NCBI RefSeq assembly: GCF_040276065.1
Contig: NZ_JBELOI010000012.1
Coordinates: forward strand, 1 to 64,000
DNA from: Castellaniella sp040276065
GTDB lineage: Bacteria > Pseudomonadota > Gammaproteobacteria > Burkholderiales > Burkholderiaceae_B
Direction: 5' to 3'
Length of the DNA: 64,000 nt
In this document: one piece after another, positions 42,730-51,209 of the stretch
Position numbering within the stretch: position 1 is the first letter of the stretch
Layout of the letters: each line of letters starts with the position of its first letter
Position numbers and translations under genes: made by a program
The notes under the pieces: model-generated
The model's input: only the letters and a program-made list of their open reading frames with translations
Databases searched by the model: none
Told to the model about the DNA's origin: nothing

Positions 42730-44643
42730 TCAGGTCTTCTGGTAGAGTTTCGAGCCCTGTGCGATGAACTCCGCCGATTTCGCCGCCATGCCCTGCGCGA
42801 GGGCGGCGGTGTCATCCAGGCCGTTTGCCTTGGCATAGTCGCGCACGTCCTGCGAGATCTTCATGCTGCAGAACTTGGGGCCGCACATCGAGCAAAAGTG
42901 CGCGACTTTCATCGAGTCCTTGGGCAGGGTCTCGTCGTGGAACGCGCGCGCGGTATCCGGGTCCAGGCCGAGGTTGAACTGGTCCTCCCAGCGGAACTCG
43001 AAGCGCGCCTTGGACAGCGCGTTGTCGCGGATGGCGGCGCCGGGGTGGCCTTTGGCCAGGTCGGCGGCGTGGGCGGCGATCTTGTAGGTGATGATGCCGT
43101 CCTTGACATCCTTTTTGTTGGGCAGGCCGAGGTGCTCCTTTGGTGTGACATAGCACAGCATGGCGGTGCCGTACCAGCCGATCAGGGCGGCCCCGATGCC
43201 CGAGGTGATGTGGTCGTAGCCGGGGGCGATGTCGGTGGTCAGCGGGCCCAAGGTATAGAACGGGGCCTCGTGGCAATGCTCGAGCTGCAGGTCCATGTTT
43301 TCCTTGATCAGGTGCATGGGCACATGTCCCGGGCCCTCGATCATGACCTGTACATCGTGCTTCCACGCGACCTGCGTCAACTCGCCCAGGGTGCGCAGCT
43401 CGGCGAACTGGGCCTCGTCGTTGGCGTCGTACCCCGAGCCCGGCCGCAGGCCGTCGCCCAGCGAAAAGCTCACGTCGTAGGCCTTCATGATCTCGCAGAT
43501 GTCCTCGAAGCGCTCATAGAGGAAGCTCTCGCGGTGGTGGGCCAGACACCACTTGGCCATGATCGAGCCGCCGCGCGAGACGATGCCCGTCATGCGGTTG
43601 GCGGTCATGGGCACGAAGGGCAGGCGCACGCCGGCGTGGATGGTGAAATAGTCGACGCCCTGTTCGGCCTGCTCGACGAGGGTGTCCCGGAACACCTCCC
43701 AGCTCAGGTCCTCGGCGATGCCGCCCACCTTTTCCAGCGCCTGGTAGATGGGAACGGTGCCGATGGGCACCGGCGAATTGCGGATGATCCACTCGCGGGT
43801 CTCGTGGATGTGCTTGCCGGTGGACAGGTCCATGACGGTGTCGCCGCCCCAGCGGATCGCCCAGGTCATCTTCTCGACCTCCTCGCCGATATTCGAGCGG
43901 ATGGCTGAGTTGCCGATGTTGGCGTTGACCTTGACCAGGAAGTTGCGGCCGATGGCCATGGGTTCGACTTCCGGGTGGTTGATGTTGGCGGGGATGATGG
44001 CGCGGCCCCGGGCAACCTCGTCGCGCACGAATTCCGGCGTGATGCATTCGGGGATGGCGGCGCCGAAGGACTGGCCCGGGTGCTGGCGGGTCAGCCGCCG
44101 CGCCAGGCGTTCGCCTTCGGCGCCGCTGGCGCGCAGGCTCTCGATGACGTGTTCGCGGCGCAGGTTCTCGCGGATGGCGACGAATTCCATTTCGGGGGTC
44201 ACGATGCCGCGCCGGGCGTAGTGCATCTGGGTGACGTTGGCGCCGGCGCGGGCGCGTCGTGGCGCACGCGTGGCGGAAAAGCGCAGGGCGGCCAGTTCAG
44301 GGTCGGTCAGGCGTTCGCGGCCGTAGCGGCTGGAGAGGCCGGGCAGAGACTCGGTGTCGGCGCGCTCGAGGATCCAGGGTTCGCGTGGCGCAGGCAGGCC
44401 CTGGCGGATGTCGATATCCGCCTGCGGATCGGTGTAGGGGCCGCTGGTGTCATAGACGGTCAGCGGCGGGTTCTTTTCCCCACCGAAGAGCGTGGGGGTG
44501 TCGGCCTGGAGGATCTCGCGAAAGGGTACGCGGATGTCGGGCCGCGTACCGGTTTCGTAGATTTTGCGGGATTGCGGCAGGGGCTCGATGGCGGCGCGAT
44601 CGACGTGGGCCTGTTGGGCCAGGAATTGAGGGTTTGTGTTCAA
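42730..44643 (-). CDS. thiC: Phosphomethylpyrimidine synthase ThiC
   Basis: A 637-residue radical-SAM enzyme that converts aminoimidazole ribotide to the pyrimidine of thiamine. The C-terminal cluster ligands FCSMCGPKFCSM give C-x2-C-x4-C. FGGEKNPPLTVYDTSGPYTDP, GIVSRGGSIMAKWC and EGPGHVPMHLIKENM are hallmark segments. The start is a TTG at 44643 (xNTNPQFLAQQ), with GGAG 7 bases upstream; it matches where family proteins begin, and no suitable ATG exists nearby. A TPP riboswitch lies 87 bases upstream. Confidence 0.96.
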   Translation of the reverse strand: MNTNPQFLAQQAHVDRAAIEPLPQSRKIYETGTRPDIRVPFREILQADTPTLFGGEKNPPLTVYDTSGPYTDPQADIDIRQGLPAPREPWILERADTESLPGLSSRYGRERLTDPELAALRFSATRAPRRARAGANVTQMHYARRGIVTPEMEFVAIRENLRREHVIESLRASGAEGERLARRLTRQHPGQSFGAAIPECITPEFVRDEVARGRAIIPANINHPEVEPMAIGRNFLVKVNANIGNSAIRSNIGEEVEKMTWAIRWGGDTVMDLSTGKHIHETREWIIRNSPVPIGTVPIYQALEKVGGIAEDLSWEVFRDTLVEQAEQGVDYFTIHAGVRLPFVPMTANRMTGIVSRGGSIMAKWCLAHHRESFLYERFEDICEIMKAYDVSFSLGDGLRPGSGYDANDEAQFAELRTLGELTQVAWKHDVQVMIEGPGHVPMHLIKENMDLQLEHCHEAPFYTLGPLTTDIAPGYDHITSGIGAALIGWYGTAMLCYVTPKEHLGLPNKKDVKDGIITYKIAAHAADLAKGHPGAAIRDNALSKARFEFRWEDQFNLGLDPDTARAFHDETLPKDSMKVAHFCSMCGPKFCSMKISQDVRDYAKANGLDDTAALAQGMAAKSAEFIAQGSKLYQKT

Positions 44644-44729
44644 GGGGTAGCTCCAGGTTCGAAAAGGATCGGACGGTGGAGCCGAGTCGGGGAGAAATGG
44701 GTCGCGGACCCGGAGGAGAGGGTAGGTGC

Positions 44730-44820
44730 CGCGCACGCTCCCAGCATCGGCATTATCCGTACTGGTACGAAGGGTTTTTCTCAACACGCCGGACATCCGG
44801 CGAGTACCCCTGCGTGCTTG
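44730..44820 (-). ncRNA. TPP riboswitch (THI element) upstream of thiC
   Basis: Reading the minus strand: a GCAGGGGTACTCG start, a small GC hairpin (CCGGATGTCCGG), GTTGAGA (a variant of the conserved CTGAGA), ACCCTT, then ACGGATAATGCC and GCTGGGAG, in the order and spacing of the TPP aptamer. The GGATAATGCC segment is the pyrophosphate-binding helix region. It lies between the promoter region and the thiC start, so thiamine pyrophosphate should repress thiC. The CT-to-TT change in the CTGAGA box is unusual. Confidence 0.88.
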
Positions 44821-44905
44821 CGAGTATAAGCGGTTTCAGACAGTCGCGGCCTGGTCCTTGCGCCGCGGCCCCGCCCGGTCCAGTGCGTGCCGGCCAAACG
44901 GGACA

Positions 44906-45271
44906 CTAGGCGCGTGGCGGCCGGAATGCGCGCATCATGGCGCTGACGGTGTCCTCGATGGCCGAGCGCTCGGCGCCGGACAGCGACCAGTACGCCTCGG
45001 GCGGAATGCCCGGAAACGGCCATGCGCCCCCGGCGTCGCGCAGGGGGTGGCCCGGCGGCGCGGGCTCGATGGGGCCGGTCCCCATGCCGAGCCAGACGGG
45101 ATCGACCTGCAGGGCCTGGGCCAGCCGAAAGATTTTTTGCGTGGATTTGCGGGTGCCGTTCTCGTAGCTCGCGATCGCGCTCTGAGAAACCCCGCTGGCG
45201 CGCGCCAACGCGGCCTGCGAGAGGCCGCGCATTTGGCGAGCGAACAGTAGGCGCTGGGCGAAGGTATCCAC
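44906..45271 (-). CDS. XRE-family transcriptional regulator
   Basis: A 121-residue protein. The N-terminal Cro/cI-type helix-turn-helix (about 5-65: FAQRLLFARQMRGLSQAALARASGVSQSAIASYENGTRK) is followed by a Pro-rich linker and a short helix (SGAERSAIEDTVSAMMRAF). The GTG at 45271 gives the usual XRE start; a GTG at 45301 is an alternative and neither has a strong ribosome site. It is divergent from a winged-helix gene, with a palindrome between them that may be its own operator. The 3' end abuts the thiC leader region. Confidence 0.82.
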   Translation of the reverse strand: MDTFAQRLLFARQMRGLSQAALARASGVSQSAIASYENGTRKSTQKIFRLAQALQVDPVWLGMGTGPIEPAPPGHPLRDAGGAWPFPGIPPEAYWSLSGAERSAIEDTVSAMMRAFRPPRA

Positions 45272-45309
45272 ACTTGTGATTGGACGCGGAATGTCAACCA
45301 CATTGGTGC

Positions 45310-45323
45310 TGTAACATATTACA
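45310..45323. promoter_or_regulatory. Palindrome TGTAACATATTACA between two divergent regulator genes
   Basis: TGTAA and TTACA form perfect 5-bp arms around CATA. On the minus strand the site contains TAATAT, a possible -10 box for the XRE gene 39 bases further on; on the plus strand it lies 57 bases before the winged-helix gene. The position suits an autoregulatory operator. Confidence 0.5.
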
Positions 45324-45379
45324 AAACGGATAATTATCGCTGGGCGACGGGATGCCCGGTGCATCGTGGAGGGGGTTCG

Positions 45380-46102
45380 ATGCTGTTCGATCCCAAGGTG
45401 CTGGCCTGGGGTAGCGTGACCGACGCGTGCGGCCGGATCGAGGCGCTGCGCGCCAGCGGTTTCGACATTCGCGTCCTGCTGTCGCCCGAGGAGGTGGCCG
45501 CCCAGGCCAGTCAGAGAGTCGAGGGCGTCTTTACGCCTGTGCTGCTGATGGGGCTCGGTCCGCAAGCGCATGCGGCGGTCGGATGGTTGCGTGCGCGATT
45601 ACCCGGCGCCTGTCTGGTGGCCCTGGCGCGAACGGCATCTGAGGACGAGCGCCTGGCCTTGCTGGAGGTGGGCGTGGATTGGATCTGCCGCCCTGACGAG
45701 TCCGCGAATCTGGTGGCTGCCGTCCTGCTCGCCTTGTGGCGCAGGCATCTGGGCGTCGCATCTGGCACCGATCCGCGGGTCCATCGCGGCTGGATCCTGC
45801 GCGGGTACGCCTGGACCCTCGAGGGGCCCTGTGGTGGTCGCGTGGGCTTGACCGCCGGCGAGCGCGCCGTGATGGCGGCCTTGTTTGGCACCCCGGGGGT
45901 GCCAGTCCGCCGTGCCGAGCTGAACAGTGCCCTCGAGGACACGCCCGGCCGCCGGTCCGGCGCCGGTCGGCCTCGGCTGGCTGTCGTGATCAATCGCATG
46001 CGCGCCAAGGGTCGGCGTGCGGGCCTGGACATTCCAGTGCGCGCGGTACGCGGCCATGGGTATGTCTTCGGCCCCGAGCCGGATGGGCCGGTGAGCCCGT
46101 AG
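45380..46102 (+). CDS. OmpR/PhoB-type winged-helix regulator with a pseudo-receiver
   Basis: A 240-residue protein. The N-terminal ~125 residues have receiver-like alternation (VLAWGSVTDACGRIEALRASG, LARTASEDERLALLEVGVDWICRPDE) but no acidic pocket, and the phosphorylatable Asp position reads PVLLMGLGP, so it is not a normal phospho-receiver. The C-terminal ~95 residues are a winged helix (LTAGERAVMAALFG, VVINRMRAKGRRAG, VRAVRGHGYVF). GGAGGGGG precedes the ATG. It is divergent from the XRE gene and has no kinase partner nearby. Confidence 0.82.
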   Translation: MLFDPKVLAWGSVTDACGRIEALRASGFDIRVLLSPEEVAAQASQRVEGVFTPVLLMGLGPQAHAAVGWLRARLPGACLVALARTASEDERLALLEVGVDWICRPDESANLVAAVLLALWRRHLGVASGTDPRVHRGWILRGYAWTLEGPCGGRVGLTAGERAVMAALFGTPGVPVRRAELNSALEDTPGRRSGAGRPRLAVVINRMRAKGRRAGLDIPVRAVRGHGYVFGPEPDGPVSP

Positions 46103-46114
46103 GGCCGCTCGGCG

Positions 46115-47365
46115 CTAGCGGTAGCGGCTGACCGACAGATCGTCGCTGCGGATGGCGGTAGGCCTGCCCGAGACGATGTCGGCGATCAGGCTGCCGCTGC
46201 CGCAGGCCATGGTCCAGCCCAGGGTGCCGTGGCCGGTGTTCAGGTACAGGTTGGACAGCGAGCTGCGTCCCACGATGGGCGTGCTGTCGGGCGTTTTCGG
46301 CCGCAACCCGGTCCAGAACGAGACGTCGCCCGGCGTGTAGCTGCCGGGGAACAGGTCGTTGAGAACCATCTCGAGCGTGCGTTCGCGCCGCGGATCCAGC
46401 GATGTGTCATAGCCGACGACCTCGGCCATGCCGCCGACTCGGATGCGCTGATCAAAGCGGGTCAAGGCGATCTTGTACGTTTCGTCGAGCAGGGTCGAGA
46501 CCGGGGCGCGGTCGGGGTCTGAGATCCCCACCGTGATCGAATAGCCCTTCATCGGATAGACGGGCAAGGATTCGATGCCCCGCAGCAAGGTTGGCGAATA
46601 CGCGCCCAGCGCCATGACGTAGGCGTCAGCCGTGAGCAGTCCGCTCGCGCATTGGACGCCGTTCACCCGGCCCCCCGCGGCGTACAGGGACTGAATGGTT
46701 TCACCGTAGCGGAACTCGACGCCGAGCCCGCGTGCCAACTCGGTCAGATGGGTCGTGAACAACTGGCAGTCGCCGGTTTCGTCCCCCGGTGTGCGCAGGC
46801 CGCCGACAAGTTTGTGGCGTACGTGTTCGAGAGCCGGCTCGATGGAGGGCAGCTCGGAGGCGTCCAGTAGTTGGTATTCGATGCCCGCCTCGCTGAGCGC
46901 CTTGACGTCGCGGTTCGCGTCCTCCATCTGCTGGTGGGTGCGAAAGACCTGCAAAGTGCCCTGCCGCCGCCCTTCGAACTGGATGCCGGTGTCGTCCTGG
47001 AGCTGGTGCAGGCATTCGCGGCTGTAGCTCGACAGGCGCAGCATACGTTCTTTGTTGGTGGCGTAGCGGTCCGCCGTGCAGTTGCGCCACATCTGGAACA
47101 TCCATTGCAATTGGAACAGGCTGCCGTCGGGGCGAATGGTCAGGGGGGGATGTTGCGAAAACATCCACTTGATCGCCTTCAGCGGGACCCCGGGCGCGGC
47201 CCAGGGCGAGGAGTAACCGAATGAGATCTGGCCGGCGTTGCCGAAACTGGTTTCCAGCGCCGATGCGGATTCGCGGTCAAGGACTGTGACCTCGTGGCCC
47301 TGACGGGCGAGGTAATAGGCGCTCGTGACACCCACGACGCCTGCCCCAAGAACCAGAACCTTCAT
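46115..47365 (-). CDS. dadA: D-amino acid dehydrogenase
   Basis: A 416-residue FAD enzyme that oxidatively deaminates D-amino acids, chiefly D-alanine, at the inner membrane. The FAD motif VLVLGAGVVGVTSAYYLARQG is at the N-terminus, FGNAGQISFGYSSPWAAPGVP is a DadA hallmark, and the C-terminal FAD contact reads NTGHGTLGWTMACGSG. It is divergent from an Lrp-type gene with an AT-rich spacer, the usual dadA/Lrp arrangement. No alanine racemase gene (dadX) is adjacent. Confidence 0.94.
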   Translation of the reverse strand: MKVLVLGAGVVGVTSAYYLARQGHEVTVLDRESASALETSFGNAGQISFGYSSPWAAPGVPLKAIKWMFSQHPPLTIRPDGSLFQLQWMFQMWRNCTADRYATNKERMLRLSSYSRECLHQLQDDTGIQFEGRRQGTLQVFRTHQQMEDANRDVKALSEAGIEYQLLDASELPSIEPALEHVRHKLVGGLRTPGDETGDCQLFTTHLTELARGLGVEFRYGETIQSLYAAGGRVNGVQCASGLLTADAYVMALGAYSPTLLRGIESLPVYPMKGYSITVGISDPDRAPVSTLLDETYKIALTRFDQRIRVGGMAEVVGYDTSLDPRRERTLEMVLNDLFPGSYTPGDVSFWTGLRPKTPDSTPIVGRSSLSNLYLNTGHGTLGWTMACGSGSLIADIVSGRPTAIRSDDLSVSRYR

Positions 47366-47386
47366 GTATGATTCCTCAAAATGTTA

Positions 47387-47453
47387 ATTTTTTATGATGT
47401 TATTGGAAATTCGTGGGTGATTTTTCATGAAAAATTCGTTTTTTTATGAAAAA
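47387..47453. promoter_or_regulatory. AT-rich repeated sites between dadA and the Lrp-type regulator
   Basis: Two matching ATGAAAAA elements (47427-47434 and 47446-47453) are 19 bp apart. The first is within the palindrome TTTTTCATGAAAAA (47421-47434) and the second in TTTTTATGAAAAA. A related TTTTTATGA occurs at about 47388-47396. Near two-turn phasing in an AT-rich spacer fits binding by an Lrp-family octamer that controls dadA. Confidence 0.55.
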
Positions 47454-47539
47454 TAAATATTAGGGATCGGCGCCGGCCGGAGTGGGCAGCATAAATTGCT
47501 GGCCCGCTGGACAGCCGGCGCCTGGCAGGAGGCTCGATC

Positions 47540-48028
47540 GTGCGCATACAACGAGATGCTGTATATACATTGGATAAGCTGGATCGGCGTATCCTGGATT
47601 TGCTGCAGCAAAACGGCCGGATGTCGATGACCGAGCTGGCCGACACGGTTGGCCTGACTGTGACCCCGTGCATCGAGCGTGTACGCCGCCTCGAGCGTGA
47701 TGGCATCATCACAGGCTACCATGCGCGGGTCAATCCTTCGGCCCTCGAGGCCGGCCTGCTGGTATTCGTCGAGATCTCGATGTCCAGCAAATCCGAGCGC
47801 ACGTTCGAGGAGTTTCGGCGCGAGGTGCTGTGCGTGCCGCAAGTCCTCGAGTGCCACTTGGTCTCGGGCGATTTTGACTACATGGTCAAGGCGCGCATCA
47901 AGGAAATCAGCCAGTATCGCAATCTGCTGGGCGATATTCTGCTGCGCCTGCCGGGCGTCACTCAGACCAAGAGTTGCGTCGTGATGGAGGAGGTCAAGGA
48001 AACGCAGTTCATTCCGGCGCAGCAGTAG
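47540..48028 (+). CDS. Lrp/AsnC-family regulator, probable activator of dadA
   Basis: A 162-residue protein with an N-terminal helix-turn-helix (about 11-60, LDKLDRRILDLLQQNGRMSMTELA, TPCIERVRRLERDGII) and a C-terminal RAM ligand domain (about 75-150, FEEFRREVLCVPQVLECHLVSGDFDY). The start is GTG, with AGGAGG 7 bases upstream. It is divergent from dadA, and by analogy with DadR/Lrp should respond to alanine or leucine. It converges with proB, the stops overlapping by 20 bp. Confidence 0.93.
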   Translation: MRIQRDAVYTLDKLDRRILDLLQQNGRMSMTELADTVGLTVTPCIERVRRLERDGIITGYHARVNPSALEAGLLVFVEISMSSKSERTFEEFRREVLCVPQVLECHLVSGDFDYMVKARIKEISQYRNLLGDILLRLPGVTQTKSCVVMEEVKETQFIPAQQ

Positions 48029-49169
48029 GCTGGCGTCGTATGAACACCATATTGTCCCGATGCATGAGCTCCTGGTCGGACATATGCCCGAGGATGTCCA
48101 GGATGCGCGAGCTGGGCTGGCGCAGGATGCGTGCCGTGTCGGCGGAGGAATAGTTGATCAGGCCGCGGCCGCATTCCACGCCGTGCTCGTCCACGCAGGC
48201 CACCACGTCGCCGCGCTCGAAATCCCCCTCGACCTTGATCACGCCGATCGGCAGCAGACTTTTGTGACCCTGGGTCAGGGCGCGCACCGCGCCGGCGTCG
48301 AGCGTCACGCGCCCTCTCAGGCGCAGGTGATTGGCCAGCCAGCGCTGGCGCGCGGAGCGCACCGGCAGCACGGCCCGCAGTTCGGTGCCGATGGCCTCGC
48401 CCATGGCCAGGCGCCGCAGGACCCCGGGCACGCGGCCCGAGGCGATGATGGTGTGGCCTCCGCTATTGGCGGCGCGCCGCGCCGCCAATACCTTGGTCAG
48501 CATGCCGCCGGTGCCGATGGCGCTGCCCGATCCGCCCGCCATCGCCTCGAGGGCGGGATCGCCGGCCTGTCCGTAATGGATGAACGTGGCGTCGGGGTGT
48601 TTGCGCGGATCGGCGCTGTAGAGGCCGGGCTGGTCGGTCAGGATGACCAGGACGTCCGCCTCGATCAGGTTGGTGACCAATGCCCCCAAGGTGTCGTTGT
48701 CGCCGACGCGGATCTCGTCGGTCACCACCGTGTCGTTCTCGTTGACGATGGGCACCACGCCCAGGGCCAGGAGGGTGTAGAGCGTGCTGCGCGCATTCAG
48801 GTAGCGGCGCCGGTCGGCGAGGTCCTCGTGCGTCAGCAGGATCTGCGCGGTGCGGATGCCGTGGCGGGCGAAGGCGGCCTCATAGGCCTGCACCAGGCCC
48901 ATCTGGCCCACGGCCGCGGCGGCCTGCAGCTCGTACATGGCGGTGGGGCGGCGGGGCCAGCCCAGGCGCGCCATGCCCTCGGCAATTGCGCCGCTGGACA
49001 CCAGCGCCACCTGCCGGCCCTGGGCGTGCAGGCCGGCGATTTGTTCGGCCCATTGGGCGACGGCCTCCAGGTCGATGCCGCGCCCCTCGTTGGTGACGAG
49101 CGAGGATCCGACCTTGAGGACAAGCTTGCGCGCGTCGCGCGCGACGGAAGAGCTGGATGCGGGGGTCAT
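48009..49169 (-). CDS. proB: Glutamate 5-kinase
   Basis: A 386-residue first enzyme of proline synthesis. The amino-acid-kinase domain (about 1-265) shows LVLKVGSSLVT, ALVSSGAIAEGM, VPIVNENDTV and GTGGMLTKVLAA. A C-terminal PUA domain (about 285-375) begins RGRVTLDAGAVRAL. It overlaps obgE by ATGA, the last gene of rplU-rpmA-obgE-proB as in other Burkholderiales. The short N-terminal extension (MTPASSSSVARD) is not conserved. Confidence 0.96.
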   Translation of the reverse strand: MTPASSSSVARDARKLVLKVGSSLVTNEGRGIDLEAVAQWAEQIAGLHAQGRQVALVSSGAIAEGMARLGWPRRPTAMYELQAAAAVGQMGLVQAYEAAFARHGIRTAQILLTHEDLADRRRYLNARSTLYTLLALGVVPIVNENDTVVTDEIRVGDNDTLGALVTNLIEADVLVILTDQPGLYSADPRKHPDATFIHYGQAGDPALEAMAGGSGSAIGTGGMLTKVLAARRAANSGGHTIIASGRVPGVLRRLAMGEAIGTELRAVLPVRSARQRWLANHLRLRGRVTLDAGAVRALTQGHKSLLPIGVIKVEGDFERGDVVACVDEHGVECGRGLINYSSADTARILRQPSSRILDILGHMSDQELMHRDNMVFIRRQPTAAPE

Positions 49170-50233
49170 GGGTTCGCCGGGTCGTCGAAGCGCGGATCGG
49201 GGTCGGGCTGGGTCGGACGGTGTTCGTCAAGCCAGGCCTGCAGGGCCCGCATCAAGCCTTGCGTCCCCTCGCCGGTGAGGGCGGAAATCGCGAACACGGG
49301 CCCCGTCCAGGCGAGATCCTCGATGATGCGGGCCTGGGTGGCGGCCGGGTCCTCGACCATGTCGATCTTGTTCAGGACCAGCCAGCGCGGCTTGGCGTGC
49401 AGTTCCGGACTGTAGCGCTCGAGCTCCCGCAGGATGGCCCGCGCGTCCTCGACCACCTGCGCGCAGGCGTCGACCTCGGGGTCGGGCGAGTGCACGTCCA
49501 GGATGTGCAACAGTACGCGGGTGCGGCTGAGGTGGCGCAGGAACAAATGGCCCAGGCCCGCGCCCTCGGAAGCCCCTTCGATGAGGCCGGGGATGTCGGC
49601 AATGACGAAACTGTGCTCGGCCGAGCTGCGCACCACGCCCAGGTTCGGATGCAGGGTGGTGAAGGGGTAGTCGGCGATCTTGGGCCGTGCGTTCGACACC
49701 TTGCTGATGAGCGTGGATTTACCGGCGTTGGGCATGCCCAGCAGGCCGACATCGGCCAGGACCTTGAGCTCGAGGCGCAGGCGCCGTTGCTCACCTTCCT
49801 GGCCGGGCGTGCATTGGCGGGGCGCGCGGTTGGTGCTCGATTTGAAATGCAGGTTGCCCAGGCCGCCGCCGCCGCCTGCGGCCACCGTGGCGCGCTGGCC
49901 GTCGTGGTCGAGGTCAAAGAGCAACTCGTCCGTGTCGGCGTCGAATATCGTGGTGCCGACCGGCATGCGCAGGATGATGTCGGGAGCCCCCGCGCCGTAC
50001 TGGTCGGATCCCCGGCCGTTTTCGCCGTTGCGGGCGCGGTGCAGCCGCGCATAGCGGTAGTCGATCAGGGTGTTGATATTGCGGTCCGCCACAGCGTGAA
50101 TGCTGCCGCCTCGGCCGCCATCACCGCCGTCGGGCCCGCCTTTGGGGATGAATTTTTCACGGCGAAAGCTCGCGACGCCATTGCCGCCCTTGCCCGCAAT
50201 GACTTCGATGGTGGCTTCGTCTACGAATTTCAT
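49166..50233 (-). CDS. obgE: Obg-family GTPase
   Basis: A 355-residue essential GTPase linked to large-subunit ribosome assembly and stress control. The Gly-rich Obg fold is at 1-158 (FRREKFIPKGGPDGGDGGRGG), the G domain at about 160-335 with G1 GMPNAGKST, G3 DIPGLIEGA and G4 NKIDM. The ATG at 50233 (MKFVDEATIEV) is the family start; one six codons upstream adds only MPEFLI. It overlaps proB by 4 bp. Confidence 0.96.
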   Translation of the reverse strand: MKFVDEATIEVIAGKGGNGVASFRREKFIPKGGPDGGDGGRGGSIHAVADRNINTLIDYRYARLHRARNGENGRGSDQYGAGAPDIILRMPVGTTIFDADTDELLFDLDHDGQRATVAAGGGGGLGNLHFKSSTNRAPRQCTPGQEGEQRRLRLELKVLADVGLLGMPNAGKSTLISKVSNARPKIADYPFTTLHPNLGVVRSSAEHSFVIADIPGLIEGASEGAGLGHLFLRHLSRTRVLLHILDVHSPDPEVDACAQVVEDARAILRELERYSPELHAKPRWLVLNKIDMVEDPAATQARIIEDLAWTGPVFAISALTGEGTQGLMRALQAWLDEHRPTQPDPDPRFDDPANP

Positions 50234-50285
50234 GATGAGGAACTCGGGCACCGCGATACCGCGGTAGAGGGTGCCGCCTATTCTA

Positions 50286-50327
50286 AACCAAACAAAAGAG
50301 GAAAGCCCCGCCGGGAGGGCAGGGCTT
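50286..50327 (-). terminator. Terminator-like hairpin between rpmA and obgE
   Basis: The arms AAGCCC (50303-50308) and GGGCTT (50322-50327) flank a GC-rich loop; on the minus strand a T-rich stretch (TTTCCTCTTTTG) follows. It would reduce read-through from the ribosomal protein genes into obgE-proB. Confidence 0.6.
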
Positions 50328-50426
50328 GCATGCGTGGCCCGGACCGGGCCGGTCCGCCGCCCGCTGGCGGCCTGGGCTCGCCGGCAATGGAATCGACCCG
50401 CGAGAGGCCGCCCCGCGCCGGGTGCG

Positions 50427-50684
50427 TTACGCGGCGGTTACCGATACGGTGCGCTTGTTCAGAGCGCCCTTGATGGCGAACTGGACCGTGCCATCGACCA
50501 GCGAGAACAGCGTGTGATCCTTGCCGACGCCGACGTTCACGCCCGGGTGGAATTGCGTGCCGCGCTGGCGGACGATGATGCCGCCGGCGGAAATGCGTTG
50601 GCCGCCGTAGACCTTGACGCCGAGGCGTTTCGATTCAGAGTCGCGGCCGTTGCGAGTCGAGCCGCCGCCTTTTTTGTGTGCCAT
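50427..50684 (-). CDS. rpmA: 50S ribosomal protein L27
   Basis: An 85-residue L27, which sits at the peptidyl-transferase centre. The N-terminus MAHKKGGGSTRNGRDSESKR and RQRGTQFHPGVNVGVGKDHTLF are invariant family segments; there is no cleavable N-terminal extension. It lies 30 bp after rplU. Confidence 0.98.
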   Translation of the reverse strand: MAHKKGGGSTRNGRDSESKRLGVKVYGGQRISAGGIIVRQRGTQFHPGVNVGVGKDHTLFSLVDGTVQFAIKGALNKRTVSVTAA

Positions 50685-50714
50685 GAGTAGCTCCTGTGTG
50701 CCGTGGGTCCGTGA

Positions 50715-51026
50715 TCAGGCCGAGACGGCCTCGATGCGGATCTCGGTGTAGTTTTGGCGATGGCCTTGGTGTTTTTGATAGTGCTTGCGCCGGCGCATTT
50801 TGAAGATCTTGATCTTGTCGTGACGACCTTGCGCAAGAACGGTCGCGCGCACGGCGGCACCATCGACGAAGGGCGTGCCGATTTTCAGCGTGTCGCCTTC
50901 GCCGACCGATAACACCTGGTCGAGCGAGATTTCTTGCCCAATGTCAGCCGGTATCTGTTCGATCTTGAGTTTTTGGCCGGCGCAAACGCGATATTGCTTG
51001 CCGCCGGTTTTTATGACCGCGTACAT
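50715..51026 (-). CDS. rplU: 50S ribosomal protein L21
   Basis: A 103-residue L21 that binds 23S rRNA. MYAVIKTGGKQYRV opens it, and KIKIFKMRRRKHYQKHQGHRQ is the conserved basic loop. The ATG at 51026 is the family start; the frame runs 25 codons further upstream without homology. First gene of rplU-rpmA. Confidence 0.98.
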   Translation of the reverse strand: MYAVIKTGGKQYRVCAGQKLKIEQIPADIGQEISLDQVLSVGEGDTLKIGTPFVDGAAVRATVLAQGRHDKIKIFKMRRRKHYQKHQGHRQNYTEIRIEAVSA

Positions 51027-51209
51027 GGGGGATTTCCTGTGAAAATGTTCCCGAAACGGGAATACCAAAAATAGCCTGATGCGAGGCACGCATCGGGCCA
51101 AGCCTTGTATTTTAAGCAGGAATGTGTTTGGAAATCAAGTGGCTGCGGCTCGCGAGCCGGCTGGGCCCAAGCGCGGCGCGCTCATGCGTCGCGCCGCGCG
51201 TGGTGCCCC

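Noticed and set aside
44906..45571. Longer start for the XRE protein, at 45364 or 45571
   Set aside because: It would cross the palindrome and run antisense through the start of the divergent gene; the added residues are not XRE-like.
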